A stretch of DNA of 64,000 nucleotides from Strongylocentrotus purpuratus (GCF_000002235.5 NW_022145601.1:25400348-25464347); one strand, 5' to 3'. Positions 20,601 to 32,354 are shown, counted from the first letter of the stretch. The notes: generated from the sequence alone by a model not told the origin. Numbers and translations: made by a program.

Positions 20601-21769
20601 GAGCAAGTAGCTACAACATTACAAGTAGGACAGTGGGGCTTTAATTAATGCATAGACCATTTGTCCCAATTAAGACTGGGGCCAAAATGCCCTGTTGATT
20701 AATCATTATCGCTTCGTCTTCGATTATCTTTTTTTATTGTGATTGTCAGTCACTCGTTTATTTTTTTTTTTTTTTTTTTTTTTGGAGGGGGGGGGGTCAT
20801 TTGCCGGCGCTAATTCAGTAAGGTATCCAAAATATAGCCTACTAAAACAGACTCCAAATTTCGGTGAATAAATAATCAAATGTCCAAATAAAGATAATGA
20901 TTTAAAAGGCGTTATGTTCCTTACCTGTTTCGTGTCAATTTTGTTGTATTTTGGGGAGTATTTTTTGGAAAAACATTGATTTTAGTATGCACTTTTTCAA
21001 AAGTTTCACGCCAAACTGCTGCACAATACAAATGCATAATGATGGTGGATTGCGTTCGGGCGCGCGCCTGTGTGAAGTTATCTACCGCAATGAGGATGTG
21101 GGACAGAAGAAAATAGTTGCCAATTTAAGTATATCGAAAATGTATCAAATAAAATGGAATGGTCTTGATTACAGAGTGGTCTTATTCGTTATTACTATGT
21201 TGATGGGGGAGACAGAGAGAAGGAAAAAAGGGGAAGAGAATATAAAAGGAAAGAAAGAAGAGGAAGAAGAATAAGAAGAAAAGAGGGAACCCCCCCCCCG
21301 CCAAAAAATAAAGAAGAGAGAAGGGAGGGAAATGAAAGGGAGGGATACTGTTATTCACATTATATATTTAAAAAACAGAATAAAACAGAGAATGAAAAAA
21401 ATTAGTTCTCGACTGATTGCCATTACAATCAAACAAAATAAAGCATGGGGGTGGAAAAGTTTTACATAAAACGGACTGGTTTTGATTACAGAGTGGTTTC
21501 ATTCATTATCAGAATGTTGGTGTGGGAGGGGGGGGGGGGGGTCTGCTCGCTATTCACAAGGACCACTATTTATTATAGGAGAAGAGGGTCACTATAAGGA
21601 CCTTTATTCATAATACGAAATGAGGGTCTCTGTTCATAATAGGAGCAGAGGGTCGCTATAAAACACCCCCCGGCTATGGCGTAGCTGAGGGGAGGGGCGA
21701 CACAAGGCCCTGAATAATTGTCTTTGTTTTTAAGTAGGTATATTATACCTTCTATCTTTGATAATTTTA

Positions 21770-21975
21770 TAGAGACATCCCCTGCTTGACTTGGAGATGA
21801 AAAAGTCGAGGGTTCGTATCCCGACACGGCACTGATATCCTTTGGCAAGATATTAACCTGCACTTGCTACTCTCCACCCCGGTGTTAAATGGGTACCAGG
21901 TAGGATGCGACAGTCATTGTTGGTCATACAGTTTTTAAGCGTCATGTAACGCCTGGCTGGAATGCTGCCCAGGGC
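21770..21975 (+). mobile_element. tRNA-derived SINE, second type
   Basis: A B box GAGGGTTCGTATCCCGA (about 21,810) is followed by ATCCTTTGGCAAGATATTAA, CACTTGCTACTCTCCACCCC and GGTGTTAAATGGGTACCAGG, a body order common in invertebrate and V-SINE-like elements. It differs from the SINE at 3.7 kb and has no LINE tail of that type; the 3' end runs into a G-rich element near 21,980. Confidence 0.7.
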
Positions 21976-22139
21976 AGGCGCACCGGAAGCAGTTTGGAAT
22001 TGGGGGGGGGGGGTGGGGGGTGGGGGCGATCCCCCCCCCCCCCCAGAAACGCGGGCCAAAAACAAAAAACAAAAAAGAGAGGAGAAAAAGGAAGAGGACG
22101 TAGGAAACAAAAGGAGCAGACGAAGAGAATTTTTGAAAT

Positions 22140-22900
22140 TCAGACAAGACAGTATCACGAATCGTCTTCTTTCTCTTTAATAATTTAATGAAACCTCAAA
22201 GCTTCCGCACGGGAGGTAGGGGGGGGGGCAACTGAATTCAGACTAGGATAAAGAGTCGAGAACGGTACGTCGGATTGTCTTCTTTCTCTAATAATTCTAT
22301 GAAACGTCAAAGCTTTCGCGCTTTGCGGAGGAGGGAGGGGAAAAACTCGCCCCTCCCTGCACCCACCCCCCTATTACGTCACTGCTGGTCAATATTTGGC
22401 TCGCATAATTTCAAATTTGCCCCCCCCCCCCGAAGCTTAGACATTTAATTAAATTAATGAGAAAGAAGACGATCATTGTGCCGTTCTCGACTGTTAATTC
22501 TTGTCTGAATTGAGTTTCCCCCCTCCCGCTCGAAGCGTTGAAGCTTTTAAGTTTCATTAAATAATGAGAATAAGAAGACGATTCGTTGTACCGTTCTCGA
22601 CTCTTAATATTTGTCGGAACTCAGTTCCCCCCTCCTGCACGGTTGTACCGTTCTCGACACTTAATCCTTGATTAAATTGATTCCTCTCCCCCCCCCCCTC
22701 CCGCGCGAAAGCTTTGACGTTTCATAGAATAATTATTAGAAAAAGAAGACAACTCCAGGTACCGTTCTAGACTCTTAATCTTAGTCTGAATTCAGTTGCC
22801 CCCCTCCCTCCCTCCCGCGCGAAGTGCGGAAGCTTTGAGGTTGCATTAAATTATTACAGAGAAAGAAGGCGATTCGCAATACTTGTCTGAATTTCAAAAG
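22140..22900. repeat. Satellite C array 2, units in both orientations
   Basis: About two units read forward (22,140-22,340) and about four or five read in reverse (22,440-22,890), meeting near 22.4 kb, the centre of the large inverted repeat. Left-flank words GGACGTAGGAAACAAAAGGA and GCAGAC recur beside array 3 near 49,470. Confidence 0.85.
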
Positions 22901-23134
22901 TGTTCTTTATCTGCTCCTTTTTTTTGGCCGGCGTTTTGGGGGAACCGCCCCACCGCCCCCGGAAGCTCAGGGTTTTTAGGCATTTGAGGTTGCATTAAAT
23001 TATTACAGAGAAAGAAGGCGATTCGCAATACTTGTCTGAATTTCAAAAGTGTTCTTTATCTGCTCCTTTTTTTTGGCCGGCGTTTTGGGGGAACCGCCCC
23101 CACCGCCCCCGGAAGCTCAGGGTTTTTAGGCATT
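22837..23134. repeat. 149-bp tandem duplication
   Basis: The segment from GAGGTTGCATTAAATTATTA to TTTTTAGGCATTT is present twice (22,837-22,985 and 22,986-23,134) with about one difference, a C-run length change. This is recent. Confidence 0.95.
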
Positions 23135-23290
23135 TGATGACGGTCACATGATCATCTAAGGGCCCGCCTCAGGGCCCTAGGTGGAATCAAGAGGGCAGAG
23201 CCCCCAGAAGCTGAGGGGTTTTAGTCTTTTTTAATCACGGTCAGATGAGCATTTTTTGATACCTCATTATTTTGTGACTCTGGCAGTTAA
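23135..23290. repeat. Repeat F copy
   Basis: GGTCACATGATCATCTAAGG, AGGGCCCTAGGTGG and GATACCTCATTATTTTGTGA match the repeat F units at 18,050-18,350. A pyrimidine-rich tract and ATTTTACCGGCAATATCCTG follow (23,290-23,420), the complement of the left part of the element at 9322. Confidence 0.7.
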
Positions 23291-23438
23291 ACTATTCTTT
23301 TCCTTTCTTTTCTTTCTTTCTTTTCTTTCCCTTTTTCTTTCCTTTCCCTCTTTTTTTCCCTCCCCCTTTTCTCTTTTTTCCCCGACGGCAGCGCAATTTT
23401 ACCGGCAATATCCTGAAAGGGGGGTGATAGGGGGGTGC

Positions 23439-23839
23439 CAGGGGCGGATCTAGCTTTTTGCTAAGGGGGGGTTTGACCAAAATAATGACGATGCAGAGCA
23501 TCGTGCACGAGCCGCGAAGCGGCGAGCCGATTTTTTGGGGGGTGTTTATTTGAACCCCGTAAGTGATGTTTTCCTGGCATCTATTAACACAATGGAGACC
23601 ATAAAAAGCAGTGCATGATAACGTCTTTTTAAATCAAGTAACAGTTTAATACACAGTTATATCCAGAGTTATCATGTGTTTGGTTAAGTTACCAGATGAG
23701 TTGAATATCTTCTCACAATATTTGCACTTGAAAGGGTTCCTCTCCAGAGTGCGTTCTTTTTTTTTTTTTTTTTTTTTTTTTGGGCCGCCCAAGGGGGGGG
23801 TTTAAACCCCCTAAACCCCCCCCCGTAGATCCGCGCCTG
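23439..23839. mobile_element. hAT-like element with zinc-finger cargo
   Basis: Ends CAGGGGCGGATCTAGC and GTAGATCCGCGCCTG are inverted repeats. GGTGC is found directly outside both ends, but a full 8-bp TSD is not clear, perhaps because of G-run slippage. Inside, next to a T run and GGGCCGCCC, lies a fragment coding for one degenerate C2H2 finger (minus strand). The element that begins at 63,755 has the same parts in the same order. Confidence 0.7.
23642..23757 (-). pseudogene. C2H2 zinc-finger gene fragment captured in a transposon
   Basis: On the minus strand one frame reads NPFKCKYCEKIFNSSGNLTK followed by H. It has C-x2-C, the F and L core residues and the first H of a classical Kruppel-type finger, and the preceding TLERNPF echoes the TGEKPF linker. 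The second zinc-binding H is a leucine in the expected place, and a stop follows after about ten codons. This looks like part of one exon of a host C2H2 factor picked up by the element. A hAT BED finger is an alternative but the linker fits C2H2 much better. Confidence 0.75.
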
Positions 23840-23859
23840 GGTGCAAGGGCCATTTGCCC

Positions 23860-24050
23860 CCCCCCCCCCCCCGATCCACAACTTGTTGGCAGGAAAATTG
23901 CAATTGATATCCCCCTTCTTTTCTTTTCTTCTTCCTCTATTTTTACTACCCTTTATCTGCTCTTTTCCTTTTTTCTTTCCATTTCCTTCCTTTTCTCCTA
24001 TTTTTGTTTATGGGGCGGGGGGGGAGGCAAGAGCCCTTTGCCCCCCACCC
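23860..24050. other. G/C- and pyrimidine-rich tract
   Basis: Runs of C, then CT-rich sequence to the inner edge of the right arm. The open frames over it are compositional. Confidence 0.6.
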
Positions 24051-24773
24051 GTTTCCCTCTTTTCTTCTTGTTCTTCTTCCTCTTCTTTCTTTCCTTTTAT
24101 ATTCTCCTTCCCTTCTCTCTCTCTCTCTCATTTAATTTTTGACGGGGGGGGGGGGGAGGAGGCAAGAGCCCTTCGCCCCCGTTTCCCTCTTTTATACTTA
24201 AATATACTTAAATTGGCAACTATTATCTTCTGTCCCAGATCCTCATTACGGTAGATAACTTCACACAGGCGCGCGCCCGCACGCAATCCAATATCATGAT
24301 GCATTTGTATTGTGCAGCGGTTTGGCGTGAAACTTTTGAAAAAGTGCATACTAAAATCAATGTTTTTCCGAAAAATACTCCCCAAAATACAACAAAATTG
24401 ACACGAAACAGGTAAGGAACATAACGCCTTTTAAATCATTATCTTTATTTGGACATTTGATTATTTATTCACCGAAATTTGGAGTCTGTTTTAGTAGGCT
24501 ATATTTTGGATACCTTACTGAATTAGCGCCGGCAAATGACCCCCCCCCCCCCCAAAAAAAAAAAAAAAAACACAAAACAAAACAAAACAAAAAACAAGTG
24601 ACTGACATTCACAATAAAAAAAAGATAATCGAAGACGAAGCGATAATGATTAATCAACAGGGCATTTTGGCCCCAGTCTTAATTGGGCAAAATGGTCTAT
24701 GCAATTCGATGGATAATCATTGATTAAAGCCCCACTGTCCTACTTGTAATGTTGTAGCTACTTGCTCCCTCTA

Positions 24774-24914
24774 CAGGCGCGTACGCGGGGGGGGGGGGGG
24801 GGAGTGTTTGGGGGGTTAACCCCCCCCCCCCCCTTGAGTTTTTGTTATGTGTGTATTATATGTGTATTTTTTACCAAACCCCCCCCCCTTGAAAAAATCC
24901 TGCGTACGCCACTG
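24774..24914. mobile_element. hAT-like MITE (type A), mirrored copy
   Basis: Ends CAGGCGCGTACGC and GCGTACGCCACTG, flanked by TCCCTCTA (24,766-24,773) and TTCCTCTA (24,915-24,922), the complements of the TSD of the left-arm copy. It was therefore duplicated with the arm. Confidence 0.9.
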
Positions 24915-25129
24915 TTCCTCTATATAGAAAACTTCCCCAATCGGTGCCTTTTGGTCCCCCACCCTCTTTTTCTTATGTTAGTTGAGAGCTGAGTTAAAGA
25001 GATAGCCACCTGTCAGTGACCTCGTTATCGCTGTGTGGTCTAATCCCTTCTGGCCCAGTATTGACGGTCTTTAAATGAAATACATACGCATCTGTTATTA
25101 CTTGCGAGCCTAAGCCCTCTGTTGTCCTT

Positions 25130-25675
25130 TGAGGGTCAGTTCGTACGATGATGTGATGTCTGTTTGAGTTTATCCTTTCTCGTTTTCGTTCCTGATGTCT
25201 ATTTGCTTACCGTAAACCAAAACGCCCTCTGTTGTCCTTTGAGGTTCAGTTCGTAGATGATGTGATGTCCTTTTGAGTTTGTCCTTTCTCGTTTTCGTGC
25301 TTGATGTCTATTTGCTTACCGTAAACCAAAACGCCCTCTGTTGTCCTTTGAGGGTCAGTTCGTAGATGATGTGATGTCCTTTTGAGTTTGTCCTTTCTCG
25401 TTTTCGTGCTTGATGTCTATTTGCTTACCGTAAACCAAAACGCCCTCTGTTGTCCTTTGAGGGTCAGTTCGTAGATGATGTGATGTCCTTTTGTGTTTGT
25501 CCTTTCTCGTTTTCGTGCTTGATGTCTATTTGCTTACCGTAAACCAAAACGCCCTCTGTTGTCCTTTGAGGGTCAGTTCGTAGATGATGTGATGTCTGTT
25601 TGAGTTTGTCCTTTCTCGTTTTCGTGCCTGATGTCTATTTGCTTACCGTAAACCAAAACGCCCTCTGTTTCTTCT
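25130..25675. repeat. 110-bp tandem array, 5 units (right arm)
   Basis: Complement of the left-arm array. CCAAAACGCCCTCTGTT recurs near 25,220, 25,330, 25,440, 25,548 and 25,655, one unit fewer than in the left arm. Confidence 0.95.
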
Positions 25676-26169
25676 GACCTGTACTTTGTCTATTTTGCTC
25701 TGACCTTTGATTTATTCTTTGTTAATTGGTCCTTTCTTCTGGGTATTTTGTCAATTTTGCTCTGTCCTTTGTTTGTTTGTATGCTTCTTTGTTTGTTTGT
25801 ATGCATCTTTGTTTGTTTTTGTGACTGTTGATATTGGCCCCTTTAGCCGCCCATAGGCACCATGTACAGTAATGTTTTGCTTAATGTATTGCATGCATTT
25901 AACGGGCTGTTATGTGATGCATAGTAAAAATCATCATTTTTTTCGCGATAACTTTGCGAGGATGTCGTCAATAGTTCAGTTCTGATCATGTGATTGCAAA
26001 GTGAAAGAAACGGTGTGGAGTCGATCAGAAAAAGTTGATCCTGTAGCATATGGGGACTGGTGTGTACTGCAAGGTTCTACAATATATACATGGACTGTAT
26101 GTAACTCCATTCCAATGAGCTTATATGGTGGCTATTTCTTGGACCAGAGGTTTTTTTTTTTAATTGTGC

Positions 26170-26295
26170 TTAAGGATGACCCGAAAAAAGGTGACCTTAC
26201 CCCCAGCCCCCCCCCCCCCCCCCCCCTCCCAACTGAACGAAATATCGGTCGACCAAACTAATTCAGCGGCTGGCTGAGACGTTGCGAAATTTTTC
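26170..26295. mobile_element. Fragment of G/C-rich hAT-like element
   Basis: GATGACCCGAAAAAAGGTGA, a C run, and ATTCAGCGGCTGGCTGAG match the elements at 11,354-11,520 and, in reverse, 36,500-36,710. Ends are missing. Confidence 0.7.
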
Positions 26296-26299
26296 ATCA

Positions 26300-28490
26300 A
26301 CATGGAGAATAGGCCTATGTTGGAATGAAACAGGGTACGAAGTATAGGGGAACACATACAGTATTGTATTTCACCTTCATGCGTACAACTGTACAAACAC
26401 TTACTGGTGTATGCAAATCTCAGAGACTGAATAGTCATTCATAATATACAACGAGTATAAGAATAACTTATGAAGGTACCATGTACAGTGTTTGGATTTT
26501 TCTTTTTTACTGGTTCAAGTGATTTCTGCCTAGAATAAGTCAAAGTACATGTTTATGATACATGTACATGTAGGTTCATAGCCAGTTAAAGTTGTTTTCT
26601 TTTTGTTGTAGGTCAGTTCATTATACTCCATTAGTAGAAACAAAATATTGGGTCATTTTTATCAAACAGCTTTTATATTTCAGATTTCCATGATTCATGT
26701 CTTGATGTCTTTATATTTAAAGTAGTAGTAGTAATAATGATAATACATGTTATTTATAAAGCGTTTTTAGCGAGTGTTTCAAAGCGCTGTACAATCAACA
26801 AAAAAAGAAACTTTTTACAGACAATGCATCAGCGATTGATTACATACATAGATATATATCTTATACATAACCATCAACATATTTATATGCATCTCTTTAG
26901 TATGTTGAATAAATCTAGTCATCTGATTGGTCGAAATCAGGAGTCATGATTTTAGCCATGCCCACCTACCGGTCAATAGTTTTTTTTAAAGATGCCCGCT
27001 TCCCAGGGTAACGGGCCGCATAACTAAATTTTGCTGAGATCCCCATTGGTTTACGTGTATAAAGTTTATTTGTGCGAGCGAGAATACCATACAGTGCTTT
27101 TTGTCTGCGATTCTCGTAACATTCAGGCAACTTTCCAGCAAAGATCTTCAGACAGTGTCTCATATAGCTCCGTTTAGTCTCATTTGACAACGCCCCCTAT
27201 CGTCAGAGTCCAGCAGCATATAAACATGTTAGCCTATGGACTTTTACCCAAAAAATCGTTAAAAAAAAAAATAAAGCGAAAAGCACATCCACCCCGACGT
27301 ACGTTATCACTAGCTCTTTCGTTGGAACCCTTATGTCCCATTGACTTTTGAAAGTTTATCCACCGTAATTTGGTCAAAATAGGTCGCCAGCTCGCCATTG
27401 CCTATATAACACATGTGCAACAAGTCGAACTTTGGACGCAATTTTCAACTCGATTGTAAGGTTATAAGTCAAGCATACGAAGGATAACAAGCATGAATTA
27501 TCATAGATCAGTTCTGATTTGTTCATTATGTCCATTTCAGTCAACCCTCCACCGTAATTTTTCCATTTAGTATAGGCAAGCATTTTGCCGAGGTAAGCAA
27601 AAACATGAATATTCACGAACACCGTGGACTATTCGATTATTAAGAGAGGGGTGCAATTGTGCACCACATCAAACTCCCCTACTTTCAGTCAAGTATTTCA
27701 TTGTATTATGTAGTTTGGTAGGTTTATTTTACTAACTGTTTAATTATAAGATATCAATGATAGTTTAAAGATATGGAAAAGGTTCTTGTATTTTATATTT
27801 AGCAAAGCAATCTCACATACAAAATCACTATCAAGAGTCGTCTGATCCGCCGATTGCCATCTGCTATATACGTTCTATAGACGATGAACTAGCTACGTTT
27901 GTGCTGGCGAAAATGAGACAACATCTGTAATGTTTAACCAGTCTTTACTCAAGGAAAGGATAAGGTAAGAATTCTTTGTAGATTTGTTTGTGAATTCAAG
28001 ATATATAAGATAATTATATCGACTGCTTTAATATTCGAAGCATAGCTGTTTCTATACTGGCCCTCGGGGACGTTACATTCTGATATGACCACTTGAGCCT
28101 ATAGAAACAGTGAAACCTCTCATAGCAGTCAATATATCTATAATATATCAAATTACTACAGTAATAGACTACAACAGGGATACCTACAATAAATAAAGCT
28201 TATTTACAAGAGATGAGTTTTTAGCATGAACTTTAAATCGTTTAACAATGTTAAATCTTAGATGCAAGGCCCTACGTGTTATAAGTGTCTGCGGTATGGT
28301 AAAATATTGAAGCCCTAAAAAAATTGCGCTTCAAAATGATCAAGAAGTGCCTCAAAAAAGTAGAAATCTTTGAGTGACCGGTTTTTTCCATACTCGTTTC
28401 CCCAATAGACTAGTGTTATCTAGAAAAACCTTTGTTTAAAAAGTATCTATAAATTTGAATAATATTTTTAGTAGTAAACATATTAACAGT
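26300..28490. repeat. Duplication block W, copy 2
   Basis: Matches parts of 1,760-5,960 in the same order and orientation; see the copy 1 entry for anchor words. It lacks the two MITEs of copy 1. The stretch 27,200-28,100 has no partner in copy 1. Confidence 0.65.
26966..27190 (-). CDS. Hypothetical small basic protein
   Basis: A 74-codon frame on the minus strand from an ATG at 27,190. The product is basic, with Y-x-R and R-x-K-K patches and no signal peptide, membrane segment or known motif. There is no paralogue in the window and no sign of a promoter. It may be an exon of a longer gene, part of a transposon, or chance. Listed only because it is richer in charged residues than the shadow frames around it. 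Confidence 0.15.
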   Translation of the reverse strand: MSNETKRSYMRHCLKIFAGKLPECYENRRQKALYGILARTNKLYTRKPMGISAKFSYAARYPGKRASLKKTIDR

Positions 28491-28679
28491 TTGTTAATGT
28501 CACAGTGGCTTGTATACATTGTCCATATTATATATATGAACAAATAAACATGAACTTCAAAGGGAAGGAGGGCCGACTAAAAAGTAATTATGAAATATTA
28601 TTTTATGAGAAAAAAACAAAACAATAACAATAACTGATTCAGTAACTGATTCAGAAAAGTCTCCTTATATAAATATATA
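27191..28679. other. Mostly unassigned sequence
   Basis: The frame at 27,374-27,622 has no recognisable domain. From 28,138 the sequence resembles block W copy 1. No RNA gene is seen. Confidence 0.4.
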
Positions 28680-28684
28680 AAATT

Positions 28685-29092
28685 GGAAAAATCGACTTGC
28701 GCCAAAGTGATGCCTACAGCATGTATTATGTTGGGATTAGCTGAGTGAGAGAATGAATTGAATGTATCAAATACATATTTGATATTCGATATTTGATATG
28801 TGTGGCATGATTAAAATGTTCGGGATGTTATTTGGATCTGCAAAGACCGAATTAATACCCAAATCCCAATTATTTTATTCTAACATCACACAAGCAACTT
28901 TGGCGCGAATCGATTTTTGCATTCTCGCAAACAATGCCTCCTGTTCATCCAAGCGTGAATACATACCACACAAAAATGATACCAAATGATTTGAGATAAA
29001 AACACTCTTTCATAAGATGTATAATCATTTACTGTTCATAAACGATTTTTTAAATAATTAGCAATTTTCTTGGTGTAAACTTTTGTTGGGAC
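28685..29092. mobile_element. Truncated Tc1/mariner-like MITE
   Basis: From CGACTTGCGCCAAAGTGA to GCAATTTTCTTGGTGTAAAC it matches the inner left arm, centre and right arm of the element at 12,539-13,188. The outer left arm is missing. The frame at 28,798-28,989 corresponds to the one in that element and is not a gene. Confidence 0.8.
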
Positions 29093-29545
29093 TCATGTAC
29101 ATGTAAATACATTATTATTAATGTATTTAATCAATACATTAAATTACGTAACTAAAGTATCTTGAGGAATTTGCATACTCTTGACATAAAGATTATGTCA
29201 CCTCCAGACGAATGTCTTATTAATCCAAGTCTGTATGTATACTTTAATAATCTCACAAAAAAGGTGTATAATTATGTAACAGATATGTAGGTATCCCTTG
29301 ATAAATATAACATTTGGAAGGATTGATTTGATATACTCATTGCAAATACATCTCTGTCACAGCACATATAACTCTGTATTTAAACATAGAGGTATATATT
29401 TACTCTTTGTTCAGAGGCCTACCCAAAAATTGACTTCAGGTTTATAGTAATTACCAATCCTGTTTTTGTACTACTACAAGATTTGAACTCCCTCTATAGT
29501 AAACTATATAGTGAGAACCAAAACAGCTGTCCCTAATACACAAAC

Positions 29546-29846
29546 GACCATTTTCGTAATGTAATTAAATTTAACGCACAAATCTTTGTTAAGTGGCTCG
29601 TTACAAAATGTTTCATTCACCTTTTATGAAAAAATGTAAGCATTAGTCGAAATTAAAAATGCATACATTAGTTGTTGCTAGGTAGGACAAACGTTGTGGA
29701 TTGCCCTACCTAACAACACATAATATGCAATTGGCATTATGACTATTGAAATACAATTATTTATACAGGTGAACAAAATAATTGGCAACATGGCACTCAA
29801 AGATGTATTATTATGCATTCAATTTGACTCCATTTCGAAAATGCCC
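29546..29846. mobile_element. Hairpin MITE (family M)
   Basis: The left end CGACCATTTTCGTAATG pairs with CATTTCGAAAATGCC at the right. The centre GTTGCTAGGTAGGACAAAC is mirrored by CCCTACCTAACAAC. The whole element folds back on itself. Copies lie at 45,237, 59,228 and, in part, 3300 and 36,905. Confidence 0.8.
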
Positions 29847-30570
29847 TAAGCAACACTTCATATTATTTTCCATTGGAGAATGACAAGAATCTACAACGTT
29901 AAAGCTAAAGACCAGTTGCGAAAGAAACGTTGTGGAATCGATCAGAAAAGGTTGTGCATCTAGCATTTGATGTACTGCAAGGTTCTGGAATCATCAAAAT
30001 GATACGAAATTTGGCCCAGTCTTCGTAAAGTTACAAGCACTGTACACAGAAAGATGTATATGGGACTACACACAAGTGCGGTATATCTCTCACACACCAA
30101 TAGACATACTAATTTACCAAATATATCAATTAGTAGGCGGTCTCCCGGCAAATTTGTTATCATCATGTATTAATCAAAACATATTCTTTCACATGATTGG
30201 TAATAAGAGCTTCCATTTCATTTTTAGAAATTAGGGCGTTTCCAATACTGGTCTTTACCTTTAACTGTAAGTGGATGAGGAATCAACACAATGCTTCTCT
30301 CTCGTAGTCTTGATGTAAAACAACTTGATGGGGTGTGGGCCGGCCCTGTCGAAATTAGAACCGTCATCGCTTTGTGAGGATATTACTTTTGCAAGGATCG
30401 CATACAGCTGCATGTCTACACAGGCTCAAATCGAAGACGAGATGCCTACCGATGTCCATTATTGCAGAAGATCCATCATAAGCAGCTCTGAAAAAAAATT
30501 GCCGTCAGCAACACCCAACGCAATTAATGCTCCCTGGAATCTTTTATTTGAGGGCATTCTGTGGTCGATC
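29847..30570. other. Block Y non-coding sequence
   Basis: Alike to 45,537-45,905 and the start of 46,683. The frame at 30,325-30,573 sits in this block but is not kept open in copy 2, so it is not called. Confidence 0.5.
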
Positions 30571-30746
30571 TAGCGGACACGAGGTCTGCCTCCAGCTCCA
30601 CGATGACTGTGCCTTCACCTGCGAATGGTATTGTTTAGTACTTAAAAATAAAAATAAAAATCCTTGGACAATTAAGAGACGATAGCTTCGAGGGAAGGAC
30701 GCGCTTACGTTGTGTGTTGAACGAAATCTGATTCCGGATTGGGCGC
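30571..30746 (+). pseudogene. Remnant of the gene-like sequence seen at 46,735-47,001
   Basis: Short stretches (AGCGGACACGAGGTCTGCC, CTCCACGATGACTGTGCC, GGAAGGACGCGCTTACGTTG, TTGGGCGCTCAG) match the plus-strand frame of copy Y2, but most of the middle is missing and no frame is open. The match breaks at 30,747, where a string of insertions begins, and resumes near 32,360-32,540. Confidence 0.6.
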
Positions 30747-30930
30747 TCAGGGGGGCGTTTCATGAAACAATTAGTCGTAGTTTTCACCGACTAATATCAT
30801 GTTCACCGACAATTTAGTCAGCGCTGACTAAATTTGACCAATCACAGGCCTGGAAAATAGTCGGTGACAAAAGAATTGTCGGTGAACATGATATTAGTCG
30901 ATGAAAAACACCGACTTATTGTTTCATTTG
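30747..30930. mobile_element. Inverted-repeat MITE, truncated at the right
   Basis: CGTTTCATGAAACAATTAGT and CCGACTAATATCATGTTCAC on the left are matched by GTGAACATGATATTAGTCG and TTATTGTTTCAT on the right. The left edge CAGGGGGGCGTTTCATG resembles a hAT end; the right end lacks the matching G run. Copy Y2 reads through the left edge near 46,997. Confidence 0.7.
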
Positions 30931-30934
30931 ATGT

Positions 30935-31890
30935 CAGCTGATCATCGGGCACTTCGTTTGATTTATACATTTCCGAGATTTGCAGGGACCGATGGCTCGG
31001 TGGCTGCAAGTGATAGCAGAGTGCGACTTCAAAACCGTGCACCGTTCTGGACGCTCACTTACCAATGTTTCGTGTGAAGGCGAAGGCAGTGACGAGTTGT
31101 CCTCAGTGCGTGTAAGCGGAACTTCAAGGAGTCAGCAATCTCTGATAAACAAGTAGCACCGAAAGTGGAGGTACCCCGAGATAGCTATGCGGAGGCAAGG
31201 ACAGTTACGATAGAACCCAGCATCAGGAATGAGCAGATGAGCCAAGACTAGGCGCAAGATCCTTCAGCCAAGTACGACATGGGAGCAAAGCAGCGGTCAG
31301 GGGACCGGCTGGATTGGTCAGCAATGGCTTCAAAGTCCAGGGTGGAGAAGCCCTTGGAGGAAGTGAGCCCAACTGTAAATGAAGCAAGGCGTTCTCGACA
31401 GGAAATGAGAATAGTGACCAAGGCCATAGGGTAACTGAATGTTGCCTTATCATCTAAGCTTCGAGATGTCGTTGTGAAGGAATTGCATGGTGGCAAGTAA
31501 AGTGGATACCTTGGCATGAACAAGACCAGAGATAAGGTTTGCTTGAGGAGTTGAGGTTCTATTCGATAGGAACGAATGCAGACATCCGCTCGAGTGTACG
31601 GCAGTTGAAGGTAGTTCATGTGGACAGGTCGATCGTAACCCTACGAAGTGGCACTCTTCAGCCTACGGACTCCTAGTTAGAAGCGAGTGTAAGTCAGCAC
31701 GAAGGTTGAGCAGGATGCTCCTAGCCAACTTGCACATGTCAGCTTTAGGAGAGGAAGAGGAGGTTGACCCCGTCGACAGGGAAGCTTCGAAACTTGTTGA
31801 ACTGACTGTACCTGCACTACGAAAGGTTCCTGTCCCAGCCTCCAGGAGAGATCCCGCGTGAACTAGGAATCCACCAAGACCCAACTTATT
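30935..31890 (+). mobile_element. Ty3/Gypsy retroelement fragment (fossil)
   Basis: Plus-strand segments resemble the end of a Ty3/Gypsy RNase H domain (near 30,940-31,075) and, after a spacer, the zinc-binding N-terminal part of its integrase (near 31,459-31,550). It is broken with several interruptions, and no LTRs were identified. It lies between matching parts of block Y copy 1, so it arrived after that duplication or was lost from copy 2. The open frames on the other strand (31,223-31,884) are shadows. Confidence 0.7.
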
Positions 31891-32354
31891 TAATCTTGCA
31901 TAAACTCAAACTAAGCAGCCAGTACTTTGCCATTCCAACTATGTATGTTGTTGTTCATTCATCTTGAATCCTGCATTTCTTTCTACCCTTCACCTGTCTT
32001 CAAACTCATATTTTCATTCGTTCTCCCTCTACTTCTTTTGTTCTTTCACTCTATTCGAGTTCTTATGTTAATTGCCCTTTACAAAAGTTGTATGGTGTTT
32101 AGTTACTATGCAAATATTTCGTGTTTACGATAGTTCATGGATGCATTGTTTTGTATTTTGTTAGATAGCAGAAGAAAAAGAAGATTGCGGGAGTGAGTAA
32201 AATGAGAGCTAGTCCACGTTATTTCTTACACGATATACTTTTGTGAGAGCCCACTGATAGAGATAATTGATTGTCGAGAGCGTACGGGGACCGGGTTTTG
32301 AGAGACTGCAAGGCAGAACGCTACCCCGGCAGAGCCCGGTTACGCCACAATATG
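31891..32354. other. Unassigned insert sequence
   Basis: Present in block Y copy 1 only. It may belong to the retroelement insertion, but nothing in it identifies a family. Confidence 0.4.

Larger units (their letters stand above)
19080..25862. repeat. 6.8-kb inverted repeat
   Basis: CCTATGGGCGGCTAAAGGGG at 19,085 is mirrored by CCCCTTTAGCCGCCCATAGG ending near 25,855. The arms run to about 21,290 and 24,050. In order from the outside each arm holds a run of CAAACAAAG, a 110-bp tandem array, a unique block, one hAT-like element (20,140-20,279 and 24,774-24,914), an A/T run next to a G/C run, and a TTTTGGGGAGTATTTTT block. The middle 2.8 kb also shows satellite C units in opposite orientations on either side of about 22.4 kb. 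The left arm alone has the element at 20,294-20,600. Confidence 0.9.

Noticed and set aside
23780-24254. Plus-strand frames of 120-137 codons
   Set aside because: Pyrimidine tract and C runs inside the inverted repeat; compositional.
31223-31884. Minus-strand frames opposite the Ty3/Gypsy fragment
   Set aside because: The recognisable similarity is on the plus strand; these are shadows.
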